Source of the DNA: Fragilaria crotonensis
Taxonomy: Eukaryota > Bacillariophyta > Fragilariophyceae > Fragilariales > Fragilariaceae
NCBI GenBank assembly: GCA_022925895.1
Contig: JAKSYS010000117.1
Location: 1 to 64,000 of the forward strand
DNA length: 64,000 nucleotides
Direction: 5' to 3'
The notes under the pieces are model-generated. The model ran no database searches and had not been told where the DNA came from. It worked only from the letters and a program-made list of their open reading frames with translations. Shown here one piece after another: positions 33,136 through 45,383 of the stretch (positions within the stretch are counted from its first letter, which is position 1; the number at the start of each line of letters is the position of its first letter). The position numbers and the translations under genes are program-made.

Positions 33136-34405
33136 CGCGCTCTTTGCCTACTAGCACCCACACCAATTACACCACACCACCACCACCGCACCAATCCACC
33201 CACCCCTCGCATCGACCGCGCCACGCGTATGGCATCGCTCGATTGCACCATCAACCGCACCATGGGTTGCCAACCCGCCACCACCCCCAAACAAAAACGC
33301 CACCACCGGCATGACCCGCACCCCTTCCCCTGGACTACCCACCACTAACCTCTCCCGCGGGAGGACGCATCCGCCCTTTCCCGCCCCTGGCCCTGCACGA
33401 GGCACTTTGTAGCCACGCATGCTGTCCCAGGATACCGGCACAGGCCTACAACCCACTGAGCACCTCCCCTTCTACAACAAATCCGGACCATGCTCCCCTC
33501 CTATACCCGAAACTCTTCTGCAGCTTCCCCAGCGGCGACAACCGCCTGAACCCAGCCATAGTACCCTGCTGCTATCACCTACTAACATTAGCACCCCACT
33601 CTAGCACCATCCATATACCACCCCGTTCCATACCGTCACGTTTTGCTACATGATGTGTGGCTATAGTCCTGATAAGCGCTAGTCGTCACCCATGCTAAAT
33701 ACCCGGCGTGCCACGATGGCACCTGCCTAGCTAGCCCAAACACCATTAGACGCCCTCGACCACCCATTCCACTCCACTCCCTGCCCCGTGGCCAACCTGT
33801 GACGTTGCACGCCTCTCTCTCTTTTGGTCCCCGCCACTGCGTTTGACCCCTAGTAGCCCCCCAAAATTTAACCAGCAAACCCACTAAATCACCTCCGACT
33901 CCGCCTCCACCTATCCCCTACTCCCAAATTTCCACGCACGAGCAACTCCTTTCTTTAAAATTCCGCTCTAACTAACCCACCACCACCACACCCAACATCC
34001 CTAACCACCTATACCCTGACTCCCTAGCCCCGCCCAAAACAAGCCACCTCCTCCTCTCGAACAATGAAGATCCCCACTAACTTTTCCATCATGTGTACAC
34101 CGACCGCACCCACACCACCCCGGTGGTGCCCCACACTCCCGCTGTTCCCAAGGGTGCGTATCCCCACGGTGCTCACAATTCAACCCTCCCACATCACGAA
34201 TACCGGCTGTCCCTAAGAATCCTCGACCATGTCAACCGACGCCACAACCGCACCACAACCCTCACCCTCCGTGACCTGGCCTTCCAGGCCGCTACGCACG
34301 CCAACTTGAACAGTTTTTCCACGGCTTACCCCTGATCCCGACCAAGCTACACGTCTCTCGGATACTCTCAACAAAGCATGCCCAGCCATCACCCGTCTCA
34401 TTAAC

Positions 34406-36633
34406 ATGTGCGACTCGGGCCTTGTTAAGCAGATTGGATTCTTCAAAACCACCAGCAACGAGCTCGCCGTACTCTCTTGCCCGCACCCAGCAACCCACCC
34501 TACCACCAAGGAAAATCTCCTTGCCGGCAGCCTTGGCGACGCACTCGACATCATCTGCCCAGTCACCATCGGAATGCAAGACATCAAGGGCCACGTAATT
34601 AGTGTCGCAACCTCTAAGGCCGTGGCCATCGAAACCTTCCATCTACCAGCCTCTGCGTCTGACCCATTAAGCGAAGAAGGCCCCCCGCCAGCTGACGGAA
34701 CCGAGGCCGAACAAGCCGGCCCCGACCGTATCTTCATCGAAGTTAACGATCCCAGTGTCGCGCCGTGCTTCGCCTTGTTTCCAAAAGTCTTCCCCTTCCC
34801 AGGAGGTTATTCCATCCCTCCCCGCGCCAGTACTACCGCCCCCACGTCCACCGGCACCACTGTCACAACTTCCCCTGCATTCGAAATGTGGAAAACTGCC
34901 ATGCTCTACGGCATCGACCACCTCCAGAACCACTCTATCCACGGCCACGATACTCTTTTCGACTACGACAACATCGAGAAAGCCGACTTCGACGCCACCG
35001 ACCGCGACCTTTCCTCCCACTTCACAACCAGCATCACCTACCTCACGCCAGACGACCCCCTCTACCAGACCGTAATCAGGTACTCTCTTCTGGAAAAGGA
35101 GCGTGCTATCATCTCCTACGGCAGCGCCTCCACCCCTTGCACTCCTCCTCGCCACCCACCACCAGCCGCCACCGTAGCCACCGAAACAACCACCCACTCC
35201 CCGACGTCCGTGTCTGACATGACTGCCATTATTGACGGCCTCTCAAAGGCCATCACCAATTCCAAGAGTCTCACCAGTACCGAACGTGAACGCCAAACCG
35301 AAGCCGAAGAGGTCGTCCACTTCTACCAACTCCTCCTCGCGTCCGTCCACGAAGTCCTCCAGTCCGACGGCACCACCAAAACTACACTGGTCAAAGCCGA
35401 GCTCAACCCCCTTTTCGTCAAAGGCGTCCTGCAGGCTAACAAGAACTCCAAAGCTACCAAAGCCATGCAGGATCTCATCGAAGAAACCTCGGCCACGCTC
35501 AGTACCCAAGATACTCGATTCGCCGCCGCCTGCAACCTAATCCCCCGCATGTTTGACCAGCCCCTCGTCGCCGCCCTCCGCTCTGGCACATGGGCACACC
35601 AACCCACCGTCCTCCACCCGGATGGCATCAAAACCCACTTCCGAATCCACCATCTCGCCTCACCCCGCACCTGGAGCATCCTTTACAAATCCCGAATGGA
35701 GGGCGAGTTGATGTTAGTTCGCCAGGAGCAAGTCGAAGAGGACAAATCCAAACTCCAGGCAAAAACCACCGACCTATACCACATGGGGAAAATGGGTTCC
35801 CTCGCTGACGTCCACGAACTTATTGGCAACTTCTTTGGCCTCATCAATGCTATCGCAACGTTCGACGCCAACGCCCCCCCTGCTATCTGGCTCGAAATCC
35901 TTGCATTTGAAAAAATTTTCCGCACATCCAATCTACACTGGCCGGCTTCGCGGCCGAGGCAAGGAAACCAGGCTACCGCTCGGCCCTCTCGACCGGCATC
36001 ATCATCTCCCATAAAATCTTTCACCTCGCCATGCAACAAGGCATCGAACTGCGTCGCACGTTACAGAGTACTGTCCTGACTATGGCCGCGGGTCACTACA
36101 ACCTCGTCCCCCTAACATATAAGTTTTTCCACCCTGAGCAACTCACAAGAGACTCGCCCAAAAAAAGAGAAGCAAACAACCCCGCTGGTGACAACCCCAA
36201 CCCGTCTTCCCGCCAGCGTATTTCTCCTCCCACCGGCGGCTCCCATGTTCCTTCGTCCAACCGCCCAAGTCATGACAGCCACAACCGAAACCCCTCTCCA
36301 CTGCAGCCCACGGCCACCGGTCCACAGGCCCTTGCAGGGAAAACGATCTTAAAGATCGTCGGGGAACAGAACATCAAGCTACCTCATCCGGGCGCCATCT
36401 TCCCTCACCCAACCAAGCCTAACCAATTCACCCTCATGTGCTGCCGCAGCGCATACGAGGGAAAGCAATGCCTGCTGAACCCTTGCAACTTCTACCACTT
36501 CCCACCCAACCTCTCCACGGTCCCCCCGCCAACCAAAGCAAAGCTCCAAACATGGGTCGCCGCGCAAGCCAACATTGAATGGTCTTCCGCCGGCGCTACT
36601 TGGGGAGCCAGCAGCGCCAGTGCAGGTAATTAA
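34406..36633 (+). CDS. Gag-like region of the YR retroelement
   Basis: This upstream coding region of the element holds two overlapping open frames (34406-36079 and 36031-36633). The first is a Ser/Thr/Pro-rich protein with an N-terminal globular part and a helical centre (SLTSTERERQTEAEEVVHFY region). The second contains a Cys/His cluster (CCRSAYEGKQCLLNPCNFYH), which resembles the zinc-binding motifs of nucleocapsid-like proteins. Assignment to Gag rests on position and this cluster, not on overall similarity. Confidence 0.55.
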
Positions 36634-36927
36634 TCTTAGTCCCAAACAAGAATTTAACCCCAAAGCATACGCCTCACAGCTGCACTCACCCCTTGCCCGA
36701 CAACTGCTCCCCTCCACCTGGCAGAAGCCTCCCAGGAGGGCCCCCTTTTCCTCCCCACTATCCGTCTCCAGCACCCCTCAACCTCTAGTACGCTGTTCGA
36801 CCAGCCCGTACCACGTTCGTGCACATCGCACCAACTCCCAGAGGAGCCATCAGCATACCACAATAAACCACTGGACCCCACTACTCCGCGACCTCGCCTC
36901 TCCCACCATCACGTCTGCTCCCCGCCC

Positions 36928-39621
36928 TTGCCACCTATTCTAGAGGACGAGCTTCCACCTCGCGACTCTGAGTACCTCCGATCCGTCCTCCCACCTCAAG
37001 CACCACCGCCCCCCTCCCCCCTGGGACCGCCCGCTTCCAGTACCTTTCCCTCAATACCGTATTGCCCTCCCACCACCAGCAGCTCCTCTCACCACCAACT
37101 CGACACTTTCGCCCGTACCCTCCTTCCCACTAGCGTCCAAGTCCAACTCGACCAAACTTTTGGTAAGGATTCCTTGTCAACTTCGTTCTTCGCAGAAAAA
37201 TGCTTCCGCCACATCCTCCTCCCCGTTTTCAAAAGCGGCTTCCTCTCACGCCGCAACCTCAAAAACCTCGAGCGTGCTTCATTTCGCGCTCGCCAACTGC
37301 AACAACTTTTAAAAAAATATGCGGGCGTCGACTTCCGCCCCCTCCGAGGATTCCAACCTGATTGGGAAAGTGTCACCACGATCCGCGAAGATTGGAAAAC
37401 CATGACCTCTGCCTGCCTCCTCCACTTCGACGGTGATGTTGCTACAGTTGTCCGCTGGATCGGCGGCCACCACACGAATGCACACCTCAACCCGCCCGAG
37501 ATCTTAGCTAAGCTCCGCCCCATCATCGACACTGACATCTGGTCCGATCTCCAACGTATTCTCACCACCGGCGCCCCGGCCTTCTGCAACGCCACCGCAT
37601 CAGAATCAAACTTCCAGGCCTACCTGCAGTATGGGAACCACACATCGGTTACCGATAACCAGGCCGTGTTCGCCGATACCATCGTCAAACAAAGCAAACG
37701 TGGCCTCACCATTATAATGGATCCCGCGCTTGTCCACTTTGCCCTGAACGTCCATCTCTCACCGCAAGGCCTCGTCGATGTGCTCCACCACCGCCGCAAA
37801 CCACGCCCACTCTCCGACAGTAGTTTCCGCCCGTGGCCCGGCGCATACGCCATCAACGATTGGACAAACAAGTGCCACGAGCCTTCTCTCCACTTCGCCG
37901 ACTCTTTCCACCACTTCTGCAAATGGCATTGGAATCTCGCCATATCATACCCTACCCATGACCGCCACACCGGCGACGATGATGTCCAGTGTGCATTTCC
38001 CCGAATCAAGTATAACCCCAACTTAGTTGGAATGCACAGTGCGATCTCCAACAATACCCTAATCATGAACACAGGCCTCACATTTGGCGATAATACCAGT
38101 CCCTCCAACTGGGAACCCGTCGCCCGAGCCCGTCAACAACTTGCTCAGCACTTGTGGCACCACGACGACATCATTGACAGAGCACGTATTTACCTACCCC
38201 CCGTCCGCTTTGAAGCCCCAGCCACACTCGAGGAGCGATCCACCTTTGCTATCGCCATCGCAGACTCTATCAACACCGGTGTTTTCGACGCCACCGGTCA
38301 GCGTATCTCCCCTCGGTATAACCACCATGTTGATGACAACATGTATGGTGACATTTCGGAGTTCATGGAGCGTGCCGCCTCTGCCAGCATCATCAGCCTC
38401 TACGAAATTGTCGGATACCCTGACGGCCGCATTCCTGACCCTGTCTCCTGGGACAAGTTCCACTCCACCTACGGCCACCTACGGCGGGTTGTTGGATGGT
38501 TGTTCAATACCCGAACCCTTACTTTCCGACTTCCCGATGACAAACGCACCGCCCTCGCCGACCTTCTGGCAACCTGGATCACAAAAAAGGATTACAGCAT
38601 TCTTGAAGCTGCCGAACTCCATGGCAAGCTTGCTGACGCGTCCCGTGCCAACCGCAAAGGTCGCGCGATGTTCTTTGCCTTTCAAAACGCCCTGCGCCGC
38701 TCCCTCCACGCTCGTTTCAACCAGATACGAGGTTATTACAAGCGCGTGTCCAAAACACATCACTTCCGAGCGCAACTCCCAAAGCACCTCCACTGCCGCG
38801 TTGACTCACTGATCGCTCGAGATATGGCAACGCTCCTCTGGTCGTCCAAGTCTCGTACGCCGATTTCAGTGCCGGTACGATACGAGTTACGCCAACTCCA
38901 CACTCACATGGCAAATTTTGCCATTCCCTGGGAAATGTGTATTGCCCATACGGTCCCCCGCGACGCCCAGTTCACCAGTATCGGTGACGCGTGTCTCCAC
39001 GGTGGAGGAGCGTACTGCGACGTCTTAGAGTTCTGGTTCGATATCATCTGGTCCGACACCACCCGTTCGGCACTCCACTCCAAGAGCTTGCACATCAATG
39101 TCATGGAATTCATTGTCGTTATCCTCCAACTCGCCGCCGTCATCACCCTCGCCGAAGAGCCAAACACCCACGAACCCCTCCGCAAGCTATTCCCCACTGG
39201 TATCCCAGCCTTGGCAAGCCTCCTTATCCGCACCGACAACTCGCCATCACAGAATTGGGCGCATAAAGTCTCTGCCAAGTCGGAAAAAGGCCAACTCTTT
39301 GTCAGCGTCTATGCTGACCTCCTGGAGCGCACCTCCCTCGCGGTCCACTGCAACCACATTGCCGGCAACCTTAATGATCTTGCTGACTTTATCTCACGCC
39401 CCCCTCTCCCCCTCCCTCTCCCTTCGCACCGTCACCAACAGATATTCACGAAGGCACCGAGACTCGCATTCTTTCGATATTTCCACCCGAGTCCCGAACT
39501 CTTATCGCTCCTTGCCTCGCGGCTGTTCATCGAACAATGGCAGGAAAGCCCGCCTCTGCCAAAGTCCTTAGGACACTTCGCAGCCGCAGACTCCACTACT
39601 TCATGTTTTGTTATGATCTGA
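36928..39621 (+). CDS. Reverse transcriptase-RNase H of the YR retroelement
   Basis: Open frame of 897 residues. A Pro-rich N-terminus leads into a polymerase domain with the catalytic VDD core in YNHHVDDNMYGD, followed by the thumb-like segment LRRVVGWLFNTRTLTF. An RNase H domain of the DIRS type follows: SIGDACLHGGGAYCD, INVMEFIVVILQLAAVI, LLIRTDNSPSQNWAHK and HIAGNLNDLADFISR carry the usual acidic residues. The frame overlaps the recombinase frame downstream, an arrangement known in this order. Confidence 0.8.
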   Translation: MPPILEDELPPRDSEYLRSVLPPQAPPPPSPLGPPASSTFPSIPYCPPTTSSSSHHQLDTFARTLLPTSVQVQLDQTFGKDSLSTSFFAEKCFRHILLPVFKSGFLSRRNLKNLERASFRARQLQQLLKKYAGVDFRPLRGFQPDWESVTTIREDWKTMTSACLLHFDGDVATVVRWIGGHHTNAHLNPPEILAKLRPIIDTDIWSDLQRILTTGAPAFCNATASESNFQAYLQYGNHTSVTDNQAVFADTIVKQSKRGLTIIMDPALVHFALNVHLSPQGLVDVLHHRRKPRPLSDSSFRPWPGAYAINDWTNKCHEPSLHFADSFHHFCKWHWNLAISYPTHDRHTGDDDVQCAFPRIKYNPNLVGMHSAISNNTLIMNTGLTFGDNTSPSNWEPVARARQQLAQHLWHHDDIIDRARIYLPPVRFEAPATLEERSTFAIAIADSINTGVFDATGQRISPRYNHHVDDNMYGDISEFMERAASASIISLYEIVGYPDGRIPDPVSWDKFHSTYGHLRRVVGWLFNTRTLTFRLPDDKRTALADLLATWITKKDYSILEAAELHGKLADASRANRKGRAMFFAFQNALRRSLHARFNQIRGYYKRVSKTHHFRAQLPKHLHCRVDSLIARDMATLLWSSKSRTPISVPVRYELRQLHTHMANFAIPWEMCIAHTVPRDAQFTSIGDACLHGGGAYCDVLEFWFDIIWSDTTRSALHSKSLHINVMEFIVVILQLAAVITLAEEPNTHEPLRKLFPTGIPALASLLIRTDNSPSQNWAHKVSAKSEKGQLFVSVYADLLERTSLAVHCNHIAGNLNDLADFISRPPLPLPLPSHRHQQIFTKAPRLAFFRYFHPSPELLSLLASRLFIEQWQESPPLPKSLGHFAAADSTTSCFVMI

Positions 39622-40689
39622 ACCTCACCGACGACTGGACGCTTGCCTCCAAATCCCAGGAGCGAGCCAATTACCAACTGGCTCTCTACGCCACCCACCT
39701 TGCCACGGGCTCCACGCTCTACAATCGGTCCATCAAAGCGGCAACCATTAATATGTACCTCACCGGAATCGCCAAATTCCTGGGTCGGTTTCGTGAGATC
39801 GACCCTCGTTTTGTCTCCTCAGCGGATACCCAACTTGCTCCTGTTATTGCGAAAGTACTTGCCGAGCAACGCCGCTGGGAAAGTGTCCCTAACCGGCGCG
39901 AACCGTTCACCTTGCCTATGTACCAAGCGCTTGCTGTTGAGGCAGCAAACTCCACGGACCCATGCGGCCTTACGGCTGCTATGGCAAACTGGGCGCTGTG
40001 TAACCTATACGCAGGCTGCCGAGGCGTCGAATGGGCCCAACCGAGCACAGCGTGTGCCCCCATGTCGTCTTACTATCGCAATCGCTTCCACCATGCCTAC
40101 GCCTTCACGCTCGCCGACGTCAAATGTTCAACCGACACCGGCGCCGCTGTCACCGTCGCCAGCGCTGTCGCTACCCCCTTCGCAGTGGGAAAAATCCACT
40201 TACGTTTCGAAGAGCAAAAAAATGGTGATAACGGCGAATGGAAACTATTCGTTCGCAACCATTCTAATCCGCCTCTCTGCTTTGTCAAAGCCTTCCTCCA
40301 AATCCTAACTCGTTACTCCCGCCTCGTGGGCCTCTCCCGCACCGACCTTCCATTGAGCATCTACCGCCGAGACCACTCCCCTGATAGCTAGTCTTATCTT
40401 CAACATCACCACCGCCGATGTCGAACGCAGTCTCCGAGCAGTTGCTTCCACCCTATTTGCCCTTGATCCTGTTCGCCACAAAAAAGAACTTCAACTTTGG
40501 TCCGCCCATTCCTTTCGTGTGGGCGCCTGCGCCACACTGTACTCCAACGGCTTCAATGAAATGGAAATCAAATTCCTCCTCCGCTGGAAAAGTAACGCCT
40601 TCATGACCTATCTCCGTAATCTGGCCGTCACCTCCAGGCGTCATAACACCGCCCTCAACGACATTAGCGTGATGCCAAACTTCCACTAA
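39537..40689 (+). CDS. Tyrosine recombinase region of the YR retroelement
   Basis: Phage-integrase-fold recombinase. The N-terminal SAM-like part (NYQLALYATHLATGSTLYNR, INMYLTGIAKFLGRF) precedes the catalytic domain, with the first Arg in LYAGCRGVEWAQ and the HSFRVGACATLY and LRWKSNAFMTYLRN boxes that carry the His, second Arg and Tyr. These features define a YR enzyme, which in this order inserts a circular DNA copy of the element. The region does not read as a single uninterrupted frame. Confidence 0.75.
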
Positions 40690-40720
40690 TCGTTTGCCCC
40701 TCGACACCCGGCCCAACTAT

Positions 40721-41732
40721 TTCTTTTTCCTTTTTGATTTGATTTTTGCCAGCTGTCTGCCTCCGAATGATATGGCTCCCAACTCTGCTAGTGCCACCCG
40801 ACCCAAACACTAGCAACGTCGTCAGACGACTTGGGCTGCCTGTGCAAAGCGATCCATCCGGGAGTTTTCCGACTCCTAGGATACATAACGTCTTAACTAC
40901 TGCGTTTCAGCCCACCACGCCACTGCTAGAGACCTTACACTCTACAGTGGCATTCTACTGGTCTACTTGCACTATAGTACGTTACTACTCGCTCGCCCAC
41001 AACATACATTCGGCTGGTACAGTACAGCTGAGGCGACTTCTGGGAATCCAGTGGATTCGATAATTTAGATCGGACTTCGGACCCCGGAATTCGTAACACG
41101 CAGGTTGGATTATCCAGCCTCTTGGATTCCCCGAGTACTCCAGTACACATGAAGTCGGAGTCCACGGGGTAAATCATGCAACCTGCAACCGGTACCAGTA
41201 CCGGTAGTCATAGGTGACATACACTATACAATGACCTCACAAGCGTCGCCGGTATCATGGCGTATCATATGGCCGACGTGAATAATTGATGGTTTCACGA
41301 GGTGATTGCGTCGTGGTGTGGTACGCACCATGCTGTCAGCATTGAGCTTAAAGATTATTTGTTAAGGCATCAAAGGAATGTCAATTAACGATGGATGCTG
41401 GCGTTCTTAAGTACTTTCTGGAGTTCAAGCATGTGGAATGGTGTGGTGTTAGGCGTCTCTATGAGGAAGCATCGGATTGTTGTCGTACGTCGCTCGAAAG
41501 ATTAAATCAGATAACTGAAAGATAGTGGGTCTTGGATTACTACTGAACAGAATTAAACTGGAGAAAACGGTAACCCAAACCCACAGAATGCCAGCACTAG
41601 GCACTAAGTGCCAACAAAGACGCCCTCCTTGTACTGCAAGGACATATTACGATGAACAGCCTCTGATACAGATATCTCGGAACTACATAGTCCCAAATAT
41701 TTGTACAACGGTAGTATTTGTTTGCAGTTCAA
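40721..41732. other. Intergenic, no gene seen
   Basis: Right flank of the YR element and downstream side of H2A.Z. Rich in GTAC and CCGGTA steps (40960-41220). No gene recognised. Confidence 0.4.
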
Positions 41733-42291
41733 CTAGAACTTGCCCCCTTTCTTCCCTTTTGTTTGCTTATTGATGAGCGACTTGTGAATATGTGGAATCA
41801 CACCCCCACCAGCAATCGTGGCCTTGATTAAAGCATCCAACTCCTCATCACCTCGAATAGCCAACTGCAAGTGACGTGGTGTAATGCGCTTGACCTTGAG
41901 ATCCTTACAGGCGTTCCCCGCAAGTTCGAGTACTTCTGCGGTCAGGTATTCCAAAATGGCCGATGTGTAGACGGCCGCAGTCGCTCCGACGCGTTGGGAA
42001 TGTTGAACCGATTGCTTCAAGAAACGGTGAACACGACCCACAGGGAATTGCAGACCGGCTTTGCTCGATCGGGACTGCGGAGCCTTTTTGGAGGTAGGTG
42101 CCTTTCCACCCTTTCCTCCCTTGCCGCCTTTACCTCCTTTGCCAGACTGGGATGTTTGTGAGTGAGAGATTGGATTTTAGAGTTTGTACGAATTGGTAAC
42201 AAAGGAGCGAGAAAAACTTGGCGCGCACAGCGAAAACCTGATAACTATTTTTTTCAATGGCAACCAGCAGCCAACCAAAGGGGTTCACCAT
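41733..42291 (-). CDS. Histone H2A.Z variant
   Basis: The main exon, 42146-41733, encodes a Gly/Lys-rich tail ([20 protein letters not shown]), the core start [55 protein letters not shown] and [17 protein letters not shown]. The [23 protein letters not shown] stretch is diagnostic of H2A.Z rather than canonical H2A. The main exon starts at an acceptor (CAG before TCT) with no ATG. A candidate first exon ends in ATG at 42289-42291 directly before GTGAAC, which would place the first intron right after the start codon and give 138 residues. Another ATG-GTAGGC at about 42430 is an alternative. H2A.Z replaces H2A in promoter nucleosomes. Confidence 0.9.
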
Positions 42292-43242
42292 GACGGTGCG
42301 TATTCCATCAAATTTCGCTTGCCTCGGCTTGAAATCGCTGGAGCGTATCAAGCACAACGATACAGTTCGAACCATGTAACTATTATTACAAATGATGCAC
42401 GGGCTGACGAGAAAACGGAGTTTGCCTACCATTGTCAAGGTCAGGAGTATTGATCCGAACTAATTCTGGAAAATGTTGACGCTCCCGAAGGGAATCGGTT
42501 CGAAAACCCTCCAGTACATTTCTACGAGAAGTTACAGCCATGTGTCATTTTGAATATCACGCCACTGTCCAACGGAAGGCGACAGATTTGAATCAAGTCA
42601 AGGAAGTCGACTGCGGCGTCTCGACCGACGTCCAGCATTCGTGCGTTGCCATACAGTACGGATTATGCAGTTCTCCGAGTACGAGTACATCTACTCGGGA
42701 CTCGGGAGGATGCACACCAATGACGTCACAGAACTAGAACGTACTTGTACTGTGTACTATACCTCGAAAAACATGTTGCCATCATGCCCGACGGTGAACA
42801 TGCACAATCCACCCATTGTGATACAGTTCAAATGGTGCCGCTCACAAATTTTCGTAATTCATGTCCATTACTTTGGTTTGATCGTCGATTCCTTCCCGCT
42901 GACGAGTCTACCAAGCAGGTCGTGTTGCAACGCAGGGCCGGCGCTTCCATAATCGTTCAAGGTCTGTCGAGCTTTGTGGTTGGTGCTGGTCTTTTGGCGC
43001 AGTACTCAATATTACATTTTTGAAGAACTTATACAAGGCAACCAAATCATGCTGACGAAACAAAATGACAATGAGAGTTACCGTCACGACCACGAGACCT
43101 AAACGCAGTAGGCAGTGCGGACTCATACATTTCCAGTTCCTCATCCCTCAGCGCCTGCAGAAGCCATCGACTTTGAGTGCGTTCGTTCCAACTTCGCACG
43201 CGTTCACCAAGATCCACCCCACCGGAGGGCAGTATGACTCAC
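42292..43242. other. Intergenic, no gene supported
   Basis: Holds the H2A.Z promoter side. A 78-residue minus-strand frame at 42908-43144 with one hydrophobic helix (LLRLGLVVVTVTLIVILF) is possible but unsupported. Confidence 0.35.
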
Positions 43243-44563
43243 CTAAATGGCATCTTCACGATTGTCTCCCGCACAAACGGCAATGTTTGGCTGAAGATCA
43301 GCAAGACTATCGGATGCAACCATGGCTGGTTCATGACATCCCAGAAATTGCGACTCTCTGCTACGAGCCCTTCTCGCTTCAGATGGCGGAATCTTATTTG
43401 TCAGGCACTGCTTTAGTGCCCACAACCTTGATCTCATGGGTAATAGTCGCCGCCATTGCATATACCTGGGGCGAAGATAGATAAGGACGTTCAGGAATCC
43501 CTGCAAAGGGAAAATGAAGCCGATCAAGACTGTGAGCCAATAAAAATCAGATTCTTGCTCGCGCTGGATTCCAGCGCTCTGCTGAATCGCAATAGCCACC
43601 AGCACCATCAAACTTGTAAGACACGCCAATACGTATAGAGTTGCTTGTATTGCCACAGCTCTGGCTTGTTCATGCTCTCGACTCGCACACCGCAGAGCAG
43701 TATCAGATGCACTGCTGGTGTTGTTTCGAAAAGTTAGTAGCGTCCTGAGGAATTCCCTGGATCGTCGAGCATAACCGGATGAGTTCCCACTTTCTGCATC
43801 ACTTGGTTGCACGCCGCCATGGCTAGTGGGGCTGCTGATGCTGCTTCTGTTGGTGACACCTGTGCGTTCTGCCGAATCGTTAACAATAGTTTCAAACTTG
43901 GTACGTCGGTATTGCTCTGATCTTCGTCCCGTGGATCGAACCTTCCAATAGATCATTCCGTTAGAAACGAGGAGAAATATAATTGATGCCCCAAGGGGTA
44001 TGCCCCCGAAGATCAAAGCGAAAATAGGATCCAAACATGGTACCGAGGGATCCTCGCCACATCCCTCTGGATAGTGTCCAATCCAACAAACCAGACCCAA
44101 TTCTTTCTCAGAGTAGAGGGAAATACCAGCTCCAACAGATGCCGTTATAAGAGGAAAGAGAATGGACATGGCATGCAGGTACGGCTCGAAATTCTTTTGG
44201 AATTTGAGCTCGCTGACTCTGTATACGACTGTGGCAAGGAAGAAGGCGTTCAATGATATATTGTAGAGTGGGACAGAAGTGCCGAGTTGCGTGAAGAATC
44301 CCATCATCGTGCAAGTCTGATCGTTCCCATGTGCTGATATTCGCCCCCCCTTCCGCCGGCAAAAGGAACGGATGAATAAACATAAAAATGGCACTGATCA
44401 TGTCAAACACAGACATGCCAAGCATCATTCGATTGTAGACCGACGACTTTTTTGTCATTAAAACCAAGCAAACAATGGTGCTGGACCCCGCAAGGGATAA
44501 CAAAGATGAGACGCTGTTTACAACGACCAAAGCGATAACTTGCCCATCTGTCAAGGGCGCCAT
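43243..44563 (-). CDS. Seven-helix (GPCR-like) receptor, frame shift in a G run
   Basis: From ATG 44563 the frame gives helix 1 (VIALVVVNSVSSLLSLAGSS) and helix 2 (MMLGMSVFDMISAIFMFIH). The reading then passes, after a seven-G run at about 44344-44350, into the frame GNDQTCTMMGFFTQLGTSVP (helix 3), which continues through YLHAMSILFPLITASVGAGI, FALIFGGIPLGASIIFLLVS, IQATLYVLACLTSLMVLVAI and WLTVLIGFIFPLQGFLNVLI to the stop at 43243. The layout and the helix 3 Cys are like the Dictyostelium cAMP-receptor and CRL receptors, a class with many diatom members. Ligand unknown. The frame change in a homopolymer is either a sequence error or a recent inactivation. The C-terminal tail of about 70 residues is charged. 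Confidence 0.75.
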
Positions 44564-45383
44564 TGTGGTAAGTCATGAATGCTCACGGAGAAATACATAT
44601 ATGGGAAAGTAAATCTTGAATAAGCCTAGCGCGCGAACGGACCTTCAGCTGTCATCGAATACCGCATTGAGCATCAGGTGCTTACGAAAAGGCAGGAGTC
44701 AGGAGTCAGGATGTCAGGATCCTCTCAAAGGCTGTTGCTTAAAAGAGTGACAGCATCTCGACACATTCAAGATAAATTCTCCCCCAAAAGACTTATTAAA
44801 TAAATTTTAATGCGTCCTTAGCAAGACACAAATTAGACACAAACCGAGAAATAATCGAGTGTGTCAAGCGCTCGACACACTCGTTTGGCACTTCGACACG
44901 CGACATGGGCGATCTCGCGTATTGAACTTGCAAATGAGTGCAACCTCGCGACACATTAAGATTTATTCAACCAATTAGATTTATGCCTGAGTGCCAGCTT
45001 TTAAAGCTTTCATCAAAGAATACGTCGCATGACCGTGTCGACGTTGGCAAAACCGATCTGAATAGACGCTGCTGTAAGTGGTACCGTAATTCTCGGTGTC
45101 GTGTCTTCCTCGGAGTCCTCTCTCCACGCTGAAAAATCTATGTACCACAGTGCATTTTATCTTCTCTTTAGCATCTCTACAGGTTTTGTTGTACTGCTGA
45201 ATAATTGTGTTCACGACATCAAGACGAACAAAGTGAAATAGCACAGCATGTTAGGGGATGTCTCTCCGTCCACGAACAAAAAAATTGGTCTAATGTACAT
45301 TTTATTCGATTGAAATCAATCGAACGAAGGCATTCATTCCGTGTCCGCAACACCACGAAACAGACGCTAACAGTGTGGTCTTC
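44564..45383. other. Intergenic, no gene seen
   Basis: Upstream side of the receptor gene and left flank of the piggyBac element. Contains short direct repeats such as CAGGAGTCAGGAGTCAGGATG (44692-44712, described by position). No gene recognised. Confidence 0.4.

Larger units (their letters stand above)
33136..40720 (+). mobile_element. Tyrosine-recombinase retroelement (DIRS/PAT/Ngaro-like)
   Basis: A fossil-type YR retroelement of about 7.6 kb. Its parts, in order, are a C-rich leader, a Gag-like region (34406-36633), a reverse transcriptase-RNase H frame (36928-39621) and an overlapping tyrosine recombinase region (39537-40689). Presence of a recombinase rather than a DDE integrase, and the overlap of the last two frames, place it in the DIRS order. 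The whole span has a strongly C-rich, G-poor plus strand that stops at both edges; this sets the approximate bounds. Terminal repeats of the split or inverted kind expected for the order were not found by eye. It looks nearly whole, with perhaps one or two breaks, so it is probably young. Confidence 0.8.

Noticed and set aside
34667-35197. Minus-strand Gly-rich frame and other frames inside the YR element
   Set aside because: The C-rich strand makes Gly/Val/Trp-rich antisense frames open by composition alone.
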